Positions 1 through 11,700 are shown, counted from the first letter of the stretch. The stretch is 64,000 nucleotides of DNA from Acanthosepion esculentum (GCA_964036315.1 OZ038487.1:59517842-59581841), one strand, 5' to 3'. Numbers and translations: made by a program. The notes: a model not told the origin generated them from the sequence alone.

Positions 1-289
1 GTTCGAAACACCACCATCTGTAAAGGAGATCTCAAAATCCTTGTAACAACTCCTATGAAGTAAAATATATTACACCACAGCAGTTCAGTTTACTTATATC
101 GGATATGCTACAATCTCCTTTCGTATACGCCTAACTTGTTATTTACCAGATCAAATTGCTATAAAAATACATCCAAAATTTACCCACAATTTATAAGAAC
201 CCTTAAGAAAAAATTATGGTCTAAAACATTAAAATTGCCTATAAATCACATTAGCGGAAACATATCCATATAAGAGAGGCTCTGTGTAT
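1..289. other. Unassigned AT-rich DNA
   Basis: I see no gene, RNA or clear repeat boundary here. It leads into the PLE-type 3' relic that follows. Confidence 0.4.
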
Positions 290-600
290 TAAACATCTCT
301 CTCCCACTATCAACCTCACCTTATTTAACACTGGCAATGGTGTGTTGAAAGTTTAAAAAATAGAAAGATGCTCACTTGAATCCCAGCCGCATTCAACGTG
401 CGAAAGTCCTGAATGAACACTCCTGCTAGCATTGAAAACAACACAAGAAAATTCAGCTTAAACAGTTCAACAGAAGAGAAATTAACAGCATCTAAAACGA
501 ACCCGCTTGAAAATGTTTAAAGAAGTGGCCGAAAGCGCATAGGACAATGAACAACATGGACAATCCTTACACTCACTTACTGTCACGAAACGGAAAAAAT
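290..600 (+). repeat. PLE-type 3' region relic, same family as 52.8-53.1 kb
   Basis: This stretch can be aligned by eye with 52,790-53,100. Shared blocks include the start around CTCACCTTATT, a run of GAAACAACACAA near 435, GAGAAATT near 475 and a terminal block with CTTGA..AAT..GGCCGAAAGCGC near 507-540. The last block is also the one found 75 nt after the Penelope endonuclease stop at 4,491-4,530, so I infer a Penelope-like 3' terminal region. The stem II of the hammerhead-like block is decayed in this copy. No coding part is visible upstream. Confidence 0.5.
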
Positions 601-839
601 GTAATAAAAAATTAATTAAATTTTCATTGTCTGTCATATTTTCGAAATATGCTTAAAATATTTAACCCTCCGTCTATCAACAAAACTGTCTTTAGCATTA
701 AGTCCAATGTACTCATTTCTAATTTATTTTTAAACTATTTAAACTTTTTGCATTTTTTTATGATATTCAGTTAGTTATGTGCCATGCGTGATACACGCTT
801 ATGCGATCATCTGTCTTTCGATACATGACTGACGAGGCA

Positions 840-1060
840 GATTTTTCCCGCAGTAGGTTGCCATTTCTTTCTGCAGTAGATCACTTGCCATCCAAGACTA
901 AAGAACCCGGTCTGTCCTGCTATTTACCCATAGCTGGGGCAGAAGAAGAGGATTCATACCTCTCCCAAGGGTATTAGTACAGAAGTGAATGAAATCGATT
1001 CGACTAGAATTCGACCTCGGCTCTACAATTCCTCAAACCCAACCGCTATTCATTTTAGGT
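840..1060 (-). repeat. tRNA-derived SINE, family A
   Basis: On the minus strand there is a tRNA-like B box (GAGGTCGAATTCTAG, complement of about 1,002-1,018). It is followed by a tail with GAGAGGTATGAATCC and CCCAGCTATGGGTAAATAG. The same tail occurs at 26,100-26,190 (plus), 26,545-26,640 (minus) and 29,090-29,220 (minus). Four dispersed copies with a shared tail and a polymerase III box indicate a SINE family. The A box of this copy is not clear. Confidence 0.6.
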
Positions 1061-1179
1061 ATGTATATTTATAGATGGCCAAAGAAATAAAAAAAATAAT
1101 CAAAATTTATTCACTGGAACAGAAAAATTACAATATATCTTTGCATTTTGTTTGAAATTATAAACTCAATTCAAATTAC

Positions 1180-1745
1180 ATTTTTCAAAAAATTACACAT
1201 CAACCTTGCATTTTGCACAGAATACTTTCAAATGGCTTTGACAGACATGTTTTTGGCAAACATTACAGACAGCCTGCGTGTTTCTATCCATTTTAGGACC
1301 AAACTAGGTGTATAATTATTTCTTACTCTAATTGGATGGTTTCTGGGCAGTGTATTACTTAGTATATTTGTAGCTTTATCGTTCCCTTCAAGACCCGAAT
1401 TTTTTCAGCATTTGTCTATTTGGGGGGTATTTCCAGGAGATTTAGCCTCGTGTAGAATATAAGTGATGAAAGAGGTGGATCACAAGATCTTTTTGTAAAA
1501 CGTGAAGGTCGAAGCTTTTGATGTAAAACATTGTAGGAAACAGTTTTTCGTCGTTCCTTTTCAGTTCGTTTAGAATTCCAAGATCCAGACTTATTTTCCG
1601 ATTAAATATCATTGAAGAGTTTGAAGAATCAATTCTTGCAGCTTTGTTGTCAATATTCATATCATCTTCCGATTCTGAATAAGTAATGCAGACATTATAG
1701 CTTTCAGTATCATCATCAGAAAAAGAAAAGGCAGCTATTTAGAAT
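1180..1745 (-). pseudogene. piggyBac-type transposase relic, internally deleted
   Basis: Reading the minus strand, a frame open from about 1,733 starts AAFSFSDDDTESYN and continues through YSESEDDMNI to a stop at 1,442. Such a serine- and aspartate-rich N-terminus is usual in piggyBac transposases. Further on, at about 1,290-1,190, another frame reads CNVCQKHVCQSHLKVFCAKC and stops. This is a Cys/His-rich zinc-binding end of the kind that closes piggyBac proteins. The whole catalytic DDD core is missing and the two ends are out of frame, so this is a dead, deleted copy. The codon at the expected start reads ATA. A 19-bp palindrome at 1,782-1,800 (ATGGGTCC, AAA spacer, GGACCCAT) lies just outside and may belong to the element's terminal region. 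A different zinc-finger transposase family is possible. Confidence 0.55.
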
Positions 1746-2129
1746 GGAGGATATTTTTTTATTTAATTAAAAACTTCAACCATGGGTCCAAAGGACCCAT
1801 TTTGTAATTCGAGAAGTCACCTATCAAATCTTTATTTGATGATAGAAAATGAAGAAACAATAAAAATCACAAAAAATAATTCGGTTAGAATAACCTTATG
1901 AGTGATTTTTTTTTTAAATATAGGTCCATTACTCCCATTGGCAGAATAAGGGTCAGTATAAAATATTTAATCATATATACGTCCATGGTTAAACTCCATG
2001 AAAATATTCTGAGCATTCCGTCATGATTCGCATTCATTTAAATATGAAATGTAGCGTTTTAAAAAATTGCCAGTATTATTGCAACAAATATTTTCTCTAC
2101 AACACTGGACACATCTTGGCTTCAAGGAC
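1746..2129. other. Unassigned DNA with a short palindrome
   Basis: Contains the palindrome at 1,782-1,800 noted with the piggyBac relic. Otherwise AT-rich with no recognisable feature. Confidence 0.4.
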
Positions 2130-2420
2130 GTCTGCAAAAACTGGACATGGGCATCGTGATGTGGAAAGACGTCACCAACGACTGCTCACGCTGGAGACGC
2201 GATTTACACTGAGTGCTTGACTGAGGAGAGGAGAAAAAGAGGTTTGCCACCTGGAGAAGGATGCTTAATGGAAAGACATCGGTCGGTGAGAAATGTCATC
2301 ACATGCATTCGTTGCAATCGTCAATCATGTGCGAACCTGTGCAAAATAGATGCTGCGTCGCCATCATCAGCTGTAGCATAATTCTTTGGGCGCAGATCCA
2401 TGGTGTTTGGAGACCGACGG
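2130..2420 (+). pseudogene. Possible LINE C-terminal relic
   Basis: One plus-strand frame reads MWKDVTNDCSRWRRDL, followed in another frame by CIRCNRQSCANLC. A tryptophan/arginine helix followed by a Cys-rich knuckle is a common ending of LINE endonuclease-reverse transcriptase proteins. The match is short, crosses frames and has no reverse transcriptase motif, so confidence is low. Confidence 0.25.
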
Positions 2421-3862
2421 ATACAACATAGAATGACATTGGCAGCATTTAAGTGACTTATAATAGTTGTAATTATTCATAGTAAAAAAATACTTTGGAA
2501 GGATTCTTCACAAATTTGATTCAGTCGTGGTTTGTGAAATGTGTTTAATTTTTATTGTTATGTTTGCAGTTTCTGAATTTATTGTAAATTAAAATCAGAA
2601 TTATAGATAAATTACCGAATATTCAGGTTTTGTTCATATTTCTTCGTGTACTTTCGATAATCTCGGTCATTATGAAGAACTGAATGTCGTCAGTGTGGTA
2701 GACAAGATTTTGTTGGCTATAGCGAAAAGAATGTATCAAATATTTTATATGCCTTGTTATTGCTATTATTACTATCATTACTTAGAGAAGAACGCGATTT
2801 AAGTAACTAAATTCTAAAGCGGCACCTGATAACATGTGTAAACGAAGGATTTACTTCAATATGATTACACATCATAGAAAAACCATTACATTAAAATAAA
2901 ATAAATTATGCTGAACAGGAAAAGTGTGGGTGGGATTATGAGATTAACGGACGATCGTGTTTACGGTAATCAGCCCATCGGGCAATTTCGGCGGAGATAG
3001 CTTTGAGAGAATCTCGAATAATAATTTCAGGATTGTGACAAATTGTGGCCCGCACAACCCACTCTCTCTCAACTCTCTATCCCAGCTACAAGGCAGACAC
3101 GTTTATGACGGCGACAAAGACTTACTCCGATACCGAATTCAGCATTTCCTCCTCTCTCTCTACTCCTTCACCAAATATCATTTTCATCGGAGGAGATTCG
3201 GGTTTCTTTAATCGGTCAATGATTATATCAGGTTTCTCTATTGGCAAATCCCATACTGCATAGACAGCAGAAAATGAAGAAAAGAAATTGCTAATAATTA
3301 AATAGAACCGGTGATAGCAATTAGGATGTTAATCTTTAAATTAAACCTGCCAATTTAGTTTCATTCGTGATCCTCAAAAATTCACTGCTATCAAAAGGTG
3401 TTAAAGACAATTCGCTGAACTTTGTGTCAGGTTGATTTCCAGGAACACCGATCAGCTGAACTGCCTTGTCAACAGACATGACCTGTTCAACTTCTAAGTC
3501 ACTTTACGTTCATACTCAAAAATCGTTAACGCGATCCTCAAAAGGGAGATAACTCTTAAAAGTCATGAAAACCTTCATAAGAAATATCTTTCTCTCCTTA
3601 GATCAAATTTTGAGCGCCAGTCAATTTTCGACACTACACTTCTACACTAGCCATGGTGTCACAGCATTAAATTTCGATTATTGGTGGATGGGGCTGTATG
3701 AGAAATATTATAATTCTTTTTAGCCTGTGCAGTCCAAAGGGTATAATAAAATTCTTTATAAGATAATTCTTTATAAGATAATTCTTTATGCCCTTTGGTA
3801 GCCAAAGGACATAAGAATTGATAATAAAATATTTCTGTCTAAATACATGTGTGCATGTTTTG

Positions 3863-3865
<3 letters not shown>
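2421..3865. other. Unassigned AT-rich DNA
   Basis: No gene recognised. Short open frames at 2,957-3,263 show no family motif. Around 3,725-3,825 the words CCAAAGGG, TTCTTTAT (three times) and CCCTTTGG make a weak inverted arrangement. Confidence 0.4.

Positions 3866-3922
<57 letters not shown>
3866..3922. repeat. (AT)n microsatellite
   Basis: Uninterrupted AT dinucleotide run directly abutting the 5' truncated Penelope-like coding part. Confidence 0.95.
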
Positions 3923-3925
<3 letters not shown>

Positions 3926-4416
3926 AGGATGAATGCCGAATGAATAACATTATAAAAAAATGCATAGCACCAGTTGATAATAGCAAAAAAATTAGATTAA
4001 TTATTTATTATAAAAAATTTAAAACTTGTAACCTTATAGTTAAAAATAATAATTCACCTCCTAGAACAAAATTAAATAGAGCAAACATTATTTACGAATT
4101 CAAATGTCCATTAAGGAATTGTATTCCTCAAGAATCAACTTTCGTAAATAATTATATAGGCCACACTACAAATCGTTTAACACGCAGATTAACTCTACAC
4201 CTTTCTGACAATAGCTCAATTAGATCTCATTTAAATATTCATGGAGACCTACCGGACACTATTCGGAATATACTTGTCGACAACACTAATATAATAGCAT
4301 CATCCACTTGCAAAAAAAGGCTAAAAATAATGGAAGCCTTACTAATAAAAATAAACAAACCAACACTTAATAATATTAACTTTGAACATGGACATAATAT
4401 CTTGACCCTGTTTTGA
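3923..4416 (+). pseudogene. Penelope-like element, C-terminal GIY-YIG endonuclease (5' truncated)
   Basis: An open frame of about 164 codons runs from the (AT)n tract to a TGA stop at 4,414-4,416. It contains the GIY-YIG nuclease signature of Penelope-like retroelements. A Cys-bearing strand IIYEFKCPLRNC comes first, then NYIGHTTNRLTRRLTLHL with the YIG motif and the catalytic arginine, then SHLNIHG, and finally KIMEALLIKINKPTLN with the conserved glutamate. In these elements reverse transcriptase lies upstream and the GIY-YIG domain nicks target DNA for priming. Here the reverse transcriptase is absent, as expected for a 5' truncated insertion. The remaining domain has no stop and keeps its key residues, so the copy is not very old. 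A second copy on the opposite strand lies at 38,485-38,910. Confidence 0.85.
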
Positions 4417-5163
<747 letters not shown>

Positions 5164-5200
<37 letters not shown>

Positions 5201-5234
5201 TACATTTCAGAAGTTCCAAGTTGAATGAAAAGCA

Positions 5235-5279
<45 letters not shown>
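5164..5279. repeat. (CA)n and (AT)n microsatellites
   Basis: CA run at about 5,164-5,195 and AT run at about 5,238-5,279, with about 40 bp of other DNA between. Confidence 0.95.
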
Positions 5280-5280
<1 letters not shown>

Positions 5281-5282
<2 letters not shown>

Positions 5283-5425
5283 GTGTATTTGGGTAGCAAT
5301 CCCTCTTTATTCACGTTTCCTTAAAAACGACTGACAAGGTACTGCGGTTAAGTTTTTATTTAATGTTTCTTGTGTTCTTATAATTTTCTTCACCTCTTGA
5401 TATAAATTATGTAGAAATTGCCCGA
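5281..5425 (-). mobile_element. Penelope-like element 3' end fragment
   Basis: Minus-strand relative of 4,545-4,685. Shared words include the reverse complement of GCTGCCTAAA..ACACAA, AACGACTGACAAGGT and the region coding for the tail before (AT)n. It is cut off at about 5,426 where the mariner relic begins. Confidence 0.6.
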
Positions 5426-5430
5426 ATATT

Positions 5431-6853
5431 CAGAGTGCGACGAATAAATTAACCTCTAAATTAACCAAAAATTAAAATAAGACTGACATTTCATTTTAAC
5501 ATACATATTTACCAAAATTACACAAAAATATCTTGAAAACTCAATTGGCCCTGATCTGTCATCTCGTCTGCAGTCGCTCTCTCACAGACGCGCCGTCGCC
5601 ACGCTCTGTCTTTTTTACAAGTACTTTCATGGTAATTGCTCCGATGAGCTGCTTTCGCTGGTTCCCTGGCCTCATGAATTCAAGCGTCCTACGAGGCTGG
5701 CATTCCGCTCCCACCCTTTCACTGTTGAAACTGTTAAATGGAGACGTCTCTTCTACTCCAATAGCTTCATATCACGCACCTCTCGCCTGTGGAACTCACT
5801 TCCTTATTCCTGTTTCCTTGACAACTATAATCTCTAACTATTCAAATGTAACGTCAATCAACATCTCCAGTTGCCTTGATCTATCCTCTACCCTTCTCTC
5901 ACATCCTTTCCTCTTTCACACCTATCTGCTCTCGCTCCAAAACTTCTGTAACCCTTTGCCTTGATCTATCCACTATCCTTCTTCACATCCTTTCCTCTAA
6001 CACTCCTATATGCTGTTGCTCCAAATCTTCTGTAACCCCTTGCATTCTAGTGGCTTCCAGCCTTGCTTGGCGTGAAAGGCTTAAAAGAAATTACTAAAGA
6101 GTAAAAATAAAATCGTCATTGGCTTCAACTACGGACTCCAGAAGACGTCAGAATGTCCGGCATCTCTTCTGGGCGGTCTCTTTTTGTAATTTAATGAATG
6201 ATGCCGTGGTCCTTGCATTCAATTTGTTTTTGGTGTTACAAAGGGTTTTGTTTGTTTCTTGGTCAACTGTGCCCCACACGTAATAATCAAGGAGATTAAA
6301 GTCTAGCGACTTAGGTGGCCAGATATAAGGTGTTCTGTGGCCCCAGAAATTGTCTGACAGCCATGACTACGTTCTCCTATTGTGTAGCATGATGCAGAGT
6401 CTCGGTGACAGATACAGGGTTTTTCAGCAGTCACCCTATAGAACCCAGGCAGAATTACCTCCTCAAGGCACTTAATGTAAACCTGCGTTTGAGTCTGAGG
6501 CTCTAATCTAATTCGGGAGTTCTTTTCTAATCAGAACGATTAGAGTGACTTTTCCGTTCTGCCGTACCTTCATAATCACCATCAGACTCATCCAATTCTT
6601 TCCGAATCCTCTGCGTTGTGGTCAGATTGACACCCAATCATTTTGAAATGTTCGTATTGGAGCTTCTGGTCCAAATTTCAAGCAGTACATCATGTTGTTT
6701 CGAAATTTCTGGCAGAGTGAATTGCGTCATGATGCTCTTTTTCTTACAGACGGTTCCCAACTGACCCTAGTATACCGAGAAAAATCAAAAATGCAACGCG
6801 CATGCGTTAAATAAAAAATTAAAAAATGGCGACAAATTACCTCTCGCACCCTG
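5431..6853 (-). mobile_element. mariner-1 relic (copy a), split by a LINE insertion
   Basis: Terminal inverted repeats are CAGAGTGCGACGAATAAATT at the left and the complement of TTACCTCTCGCACCCTG at the right. They resemble the left ends at 32,610 and 33,308. A minus-strand frame at about 6,345-6,110 reads DNFWGHRTPYIWPPKS and then LDYYVWGTVDQETN, the last catalytic region of a Tc1/mariner transposase, with an internal stop. The rest of the protein is frameshifted. Comparison with copy c shows that 5,538-6,092 is foreign, a LINE fragment. Without it the element is about 870 bp, so it also carries internal deletions. Confidence 0.75.
5538..6092 (+). mobile_element. LINE family A, 5' truncated insertion (RT C-terminus)
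   Basis: A 99-codon frame without ATG, 5,538-5,837, reads NSIGPDLSSRLQSLSHRR, then YKYFHGNCSDELLSLVP and later SRTSRLWNSLPYSCF, ending at TAA. This is the conserved C-terminal part after the reverse transcriptase palm of CR1/Jockey-like non-LTR elements. The frame is still open. A 3' UTR follows in which an 86-bp segment is duplicated (5,874-5,960 and 5,960-6,043), ending AGTGGCTTCCAGCC..GGCTTAAAAG. It sits inside mariner-1a. The left flank ends CTTGAAA and the right flank restarts GAAATTACTAAAGAG, suggesting a short GAAA target duplication. Confidence 0.75.
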
Positions 6854-6984
6854 TATATAAGGCATAATTTTTTATAACTCCTGTACAATGGACGTTGCAT
6901 TTGCTGGAGGGCTTGTGTACGAAACTCTAGAATCTGGATGCTGAAAGTAATATCAATCATCTAAGTGGCAATTTTATATTTGTA

Positions 6985-7078
6985 TCAAACCCTACTATAT
7001 TGTGCAGTCGACAAAATCAAAAACAAACAACACGCGTGCGCGAAATTAAAAATATAGAATGCCGACAAATTATCCATC

Positions 7079-7080
<2 letters not shown>
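6985..7080 (-). mobile_element. mariner-1 right-end fragment (copy b)
   Basis: It resembles 6,770-6,853: CCCTACTATA, a block of AAAATCAAAAAC, ACGCGTGCGCGAAATTAAAAA, and a terminal GCCGACAAATTATCCATCG related to the mariner-1 terminal repeat. Only the right end remains, and it runs into (AT)n. Confidence 0.6.

Positions 7081-7165
<85 letters not shown>
7081..7165. repeat. (AT)n/(GT)n compound microsatellite
   Basis: AT run to about 7,132, then GT run. Confidence 0.95.
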
Positions 7166-7166
<1 letters not shown>

Positions 7167-7859
7167 GCTGAAATTTTTGCGTATAATAGATTAGCACAGT
7201 TTCAGCTTAAGATGCTTTGTAAATGCAGAAGTTGCAGATGCTGGCATTCAAAGTAGAATAAAATAATTTTATTTAATGCAGGCGCAGCATATTCTTCCTA
7301 ACCATCATAACGAAGTGTACATATGTATCAGCAAATATCCCTATCTATTTACATCTTTCCACATAATGAAGATCCTTCTATATAGTGAATATATTCTTTT
7401 TATTCCAGTGTATATCTTGAAAGATATACCCAACAACAGATAAAAACAAATCCTAAACGATGACTTTTAATTTTTTATTTTATTTTAAAACACCTCTGTA
7501 CGCCAGCAGATGATGGCAGTTGTGGCTTGGAAAAAACGCGGAAAAGGGCAAATCTTATAAATTCACCTTATGGGAAAAAACGAAGCTGGGTTTTAAACTG
7601 CTCAAAGTGCATATAGAATTAACGGTAAGTGCCAAACAGAGACCGAAGGGCGTGCGAGGAAGCAGAAACTCGGATGGCCAAAAGGCATTAATCGTCCAGA
7701 GTTGGGAAATCGTCCAAAAACATGACAAATGGTCGGTCGGGGGCTCGCACTGCCCTGATAAGCATTACGCACGCGCAAAGAAGAGAGTTCGGTTCGTGAT
7801 TATATATTGTGTTGGCTTTTACTTTTTTTTTCATTTCCAAGGATCACAGATATACGGAA
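7166..7859. other. Unassigned DNA with a 150-codon open frame
   Basis: A plus-strand frame runs 7,520-7,972 but shows no domain I recognise. Its last third is low-complexity glutamate/arginine from the purine tract downstream, and its start is arbitrary. I do not call a gene here. Confidence 0.35.
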
Positions 7860-8340
7860 AGAATAATAATTATTTAGAAAATGCTAGTGAGAGAGAAGGA
7901 GTAAATGAGACAGAAAGAGCAGAAAAAGAGAGAAGAAGAAGAAAGGCAAAAGACAGAGGGGAGAAAGAATAGAGAAAAAGGGAAAATCGTAAGAATCGTT
8001 TAGAAAAGGAGAGAGAGAGGAAAAGGTCAATGTGAAGAACCTGACTGAGAGCGGGGCATAAAAGAAAAAGGGAAACGAAAGTTTGTGGAAAGAGGATAAA
8101 ATGCGAGGAAAACAGTGAAGATTTGCTGAAAAGTGTCACTGACAAGGGAAATCAAAGACAAATCTATCAAAAAAAAGTAGAGAAGTAAGGGAGGTAATCG
8201 AGGCAGAAAACGGAACAGCTGAGAGAAGGTTGTGGAGAAATAATAAAACGGTATAAGAATAAGTATTTAAAAAATAAATTGTACAGATTTAAGCCAGAAA
8301 GCGGAAGAAAAGGTGAAAAGAACAACAACAACAAAAAAAC
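7860..8340. repeat. Purine-rich tract (GA-rich plus strand)
   Basis: Roughly 480 bp dominated by A and G on the plus strand, with AGAGAGA and GAAGAAGAA runs. It is mirrored by the pyrimidine-rich block that follows. Confidence 0.7.
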
Positions 8341-8369
8341 AAGAAAAGAAAGTAAATGTTATTTCTTAT

Positions 8370-8950
8370 CCGTCTTTACAACTAGTTTCTCTTCTGCATT
8401 CTTTTTCACATTTTTTTCTTTTTATATTTTGTAGCAGTTTTTTTTCCAAGGCATCCTCTCAATATTCCCTCATTCCTAGGATTTTCATCTCCAGAAGATT
8501 TCTACTTGTTTTACTTCATTTTATCCACGCCTTCCTGCTCTTATTCTTACTTCCATCCAATTTCGTTTCTTTATATTTCATTCATCTCTTCCTTCTTCCG
8601 TTCATGTCCTCTTACTTTTCACATTTACTACCTTCTTTCCCTTGTCATTTCCTGCCTTCTTGTTGTTATATTTGTTGTTGCTGTTTCTTCTTCTTCTTCT
8701 TCTTCTTCTTCTTCTTCTTCTTCTTCTTCTTCTTCTTCTTCTTCTTCTTCTTCTTCTTCTTCTTCTTCACGTTTCGTCCTTTCATCCTCTTGGCTTTCTT
8801 CTCTCTTTTGTCATTTCATTTCTTCTTTTTTTCTCTCCTTATCTTACTGGTTCTTTTTATAAAATAGGAAGAATATATGAAAATTCACATTTTTCTTCTC
8901 CTTCGTCTTCAAATCTTTTCTTGTCTAGGAAGTTTTCTTCACATCATACA
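8370..8950. repeat. Pyrimidine-rich tract with (CTT)n
   Basis: C/T-rich plus strand with a pure TTC run of about 28 units at 8,686-8,768. Open frames across it are low-complexity artefacts. Confidence 0.85.
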
Positions 8951-9599
8951 GAAAGGATGTATGGCATTTAAAAAAGAAAGAACTGAAGACAGCATAATGA
9001 AAAGTGAAAGTCAAAGCGACGCATTATTGCAGAAGGTATCTACATGCAGGTGTAAGTGAGTTCAAGTTAGTTAATTTAACGATATATCAAACCCTGTTAG
9101 CTGATTTAAAGCCGGATACATGCCGTATAGCACATTGATGGGAAGGTAGGTATAGATTATAGATTCAGATATACAATAGAATAAAAAACGCATTTTACAC
9201 TAGATTCAAAATTAAGGAAATATTTGAGTTACACTTGAATCAAATTGTAAACATTGCTCGAGTTTGAACCCGCGACAGAAAGTATCCACTCGAAATGTGG
9301 TCGCTTTTATTAGGAGGGGGGGCAGTTGTTACCCTTCTCCAAAGAATGGAGTTTTTCTGGTATGTGATCAGTCCGTCGTAAAAATAAAACGTTTATTTTC
9401 AAATACTGATTTTCAAAGCAATAAAGAAAATTGGAGAACATTTCTCCTAAACCTGAGTATATTAAATCTAAAGGTATCTACAGGAACAAAACAAATGTTT
9501 TCTTTGAGCATCTATTTCAGACATAAGTTTTCTCTAAACCACATGTAGAACTGGTATACACACGGCATCGCTAAAGATGCTACGAAAATTGTCAGATAC
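8951..9599. other. Unassigned DNA
   Basis: No gene or repeat family recognised. Confidence 0.4.
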
Positions 9600-10165
9600 A
9601 GTTACAGGCTCAGAAATTGTCTAACCCCACCTGGCATGCAAGAGTCAGATATTATCAGAAATGGAGTATTGCTGCCATATCTGGACTGAGGTTTATCTCT
9701 CCTCACTTTCCAGACTCGAAAGCCTTCATAATCGTTTACACAGCCTTGTGGGTGATGAACTATTTTACGCCCTACAACTCCTTTACTCCAGGTACAAAAT
9801 ATCAAACCAATCGCTACTCTGTCATTATTTTCATGAAAAATATTCTGACGAACCTCGTTCTACTAGTTCAGACATGAAGATGATCTAGGGGCCGATCATC
9901 CTCATTCTCTTCTCGTTCTATTTGATCAGAAGAAACTTCCCTTCAGGTAGATTCTTGCTGCGATCCTCCGCTTTGTGGAACAGATTACCGTTTAGATGCT
10001 TCCCAACCACTACAAACCTAACCTCTTCACGGAAGGGTCAGCCGTTATCTATCGTACATATCCTCATAATCTGCACTTCTTACCTCCCCCTTCTACATTT
10101 AACTGCGTAACACTCTACTTTGAGCGGCTCTTGAAGCTTTGATTCGGTAAACAAAAGCGTAAGAA
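9600..10165 (+). pseudogene. LINE family A relic (RT C-terminus and 3' UTR)
   Basis: Starting at 9,661 one frame reads MEYCCHIWTEVYLSSLSRL then LHSLVGDELFYALQLL and FHEKYSDEP. Around 9,922 another frame reads SSALWNRLPFRCFP. These are the ordered C-terminal motifs of the family-A reverse transcriptase, crossing frameshifts. The 3' UTR contains ACATATCCTCATAATCTGCA and ends TTTGAGCGGCTCTTGAAGC..GATTCGGTAAA, as at 14,885-14,995. It is a decayed, 5' truncated copy. Confidence 0.75.
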
Positions 10166-10224
10166 CTTAAAAAATAATAAATGATAAAACAGAAATAAAT
10201 GATTGGCTGGCCAGAAAATTCTCC

Positions 10225-10255
10225 CTGATGATGACTCATGTGAGTCGAAAGTTTG
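10225..10255 (+). ncRNA. Hammerhead-like motif
   Basis: CTGATGA at 10,225-10,231, one T, then a perfect 5-bp stem II GACTC/GAGTC (10,233-10,237 with 10,242-10,246) and GAAA at 10,247-10,250. Both conserved boxes are canonical. I cannot find a convincing stem I or a canonical cleavage triplet, so this may be a decayed ribozyme or chance. Confidence 0.4.
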
Positions 10256-10559
10256 AGACAATGCAAAAGGAAATGGTGGTCAGTTCATCCACAGAGCTAA
10301 CACATTTATTTGTGGAAGGTTTTTCGAATGTAAGAAAAAGGAGCATTGAAGTTTATCAACATAAATTTATTTAAACAATGTTCTTTTCATTTTATAATTA
10401 ATGTAAACATTACTTCATATAAGAAAGAAAACTAAAGTGATTCTCGATGGAGACGAGTTGGAATGTTTCTGAAAAAAATGACGAGATGATTTAATCTTTA
10501 AGAATAACAGAAGGACATGGAGAGAAATAATTCATATAACAGAAGAGGATATTAACGCA
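10256..10559. other. Unassigned AT-rich DNA
   Basis: Nothing recognised. Confidence 0.4.
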
Positions 10560-10830
10560 TTAAAGAAAAACTTAGGCACGCGGTCAGATGTGGCACATGG
10601 CCGAATTTAATGTGGGGGATCCGAGCCCGTAGGCTCGGCCAAATATTTACCGTAGACCACGTATTAAACGGGGTCGGGTAGCTGTTTTCTGAGACGAGAC
10701 TCTGCACTTCGACGTAGCTTCGTCTGAGGATCCTCTCTGTCCGGAGGCAGAGAGTTTGACTAGCACAGTTGGAGATGAATCTCCAACTGCAGACCAACAT
10801 ACAGTATTTACTACTGTATTTATATGAATG
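10560..10830 (-). repeat. Single diverged copy of the 239-bp repeat family
   Basis: Read on the minus strand it carries GCAGAGAG, GAGGATCCTCAGACGAAGC, GCAGAGTCTCGTC, a block with GAGCCTACGGGCTCGG, and CCCACATTAAATTCGGCC. These appear in the same order in the tandem units at 62.2-63.1 kb. It shows that the tandem unit is also a dispersed repeat. Confidence 0.65.
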
Positions 10831-11149
10831 GGGAAATACCCATTATCGTCCGTAGGCATGCTACAACAATATAATACCCACGTCCACAAAATAGGACGTA
10901 GAAACATATGATTATAGCTAGAAACATATGATTAAGTAGGCATAGGATCTATTACGGTAGTTAGTTAATATCTATCGTAGACAGAGGATATCGAACTACC
11001 GCCAGTAAATATGAATGGATATTCCCTCAAGGAGGCACCGTGGCTTGAGAGACAATTGGGCCTCGAACTCACTCCAACCTGAAGTGGAACTCTTGCATAC
11101 GATCCATAGTTAAAGAGGCAAAAAATATTCGGCTGCGTGTACCGCTCTA
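10831..11149. other. Unassigned DNA
   Basis: No recognisable feature. A short duplicated word GAAACATATGATTA occurs twice near 10,900-10,935. Confidence 0.4.
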
Positions 11150-11700
11150 GTAAGTTCCTGATTCCTCATGCTATCTTCTAACTTTACAAGAACCAGATCA
11201 GACCGAAAATGGAGTACTGTTGCCATATTTGGGCAAGAGATAGCCGGTCCACACTTTCTAATCTCGATAGAATTCTAAAGCTTCTCCGAGTCCTGGTGGG
11301 TGACGAATTATTTTCCAGCCTCCAAGCTCTCTCTCACAGGCAGGATGTGGCGAGCCTCTGTCGTTACTCCCAGTGCTCGGACGAACTACATTAATTGGTT
11401 CCCTCAGGTTAATCTTCACGGCTAAGCCACTTACATAGTAGCAAACTACACTTATTCCTTCCGTATTCCAACGAGGAGAAGTAAAATCCACTGGAACATC
11501 TTCCCTCGAACCACTGCTCCGTGGAATAGATTTCCAAGAGGTTGTTTCCCCGATCACGACTTAACCTGTTCAAGTCTAGAGTTCACTGTTAGCTTCCCCT
11601 CCTATGAGTATAAATTGTTCCTTAACGTAACGATCTTCAGTTGAAATTATATCTACTCGGCCACATTTGTGTTTCTTTAAAACCCATAGGGTCAAACTGT
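11150..11700 (+). pseudogene. LINE family A relic (RT C-terminus)
   Basis: From 11,209 a frame reads MEYCCHIWARDSRSTLSNLD, then LVGDELFSSLQALSHRQDV and CSDEL. Further downstream LNLFKSRV appears in another frame near 11,560. These match the order seen at 9.6-10.1 kb and at 5.5 kb. Several stops and frameshifts are present. Upstream, FLMLSSNF and similar words suggest that the relic begins near 11,150. Confidence 0.7.

Noticed and set aside
8313..8971. Large plus-strand frames rich in Ser/Phe/Leu
   Set aside because: They are the three frames of one TTC run in a pyrimidine tract, with no domain or codon bias.
10225..10255. Confident active ribozyme
   Set aside because: Boxes and stem II are perfect but no stem I or cleavage triplet was found, so I keep it only as a motif.
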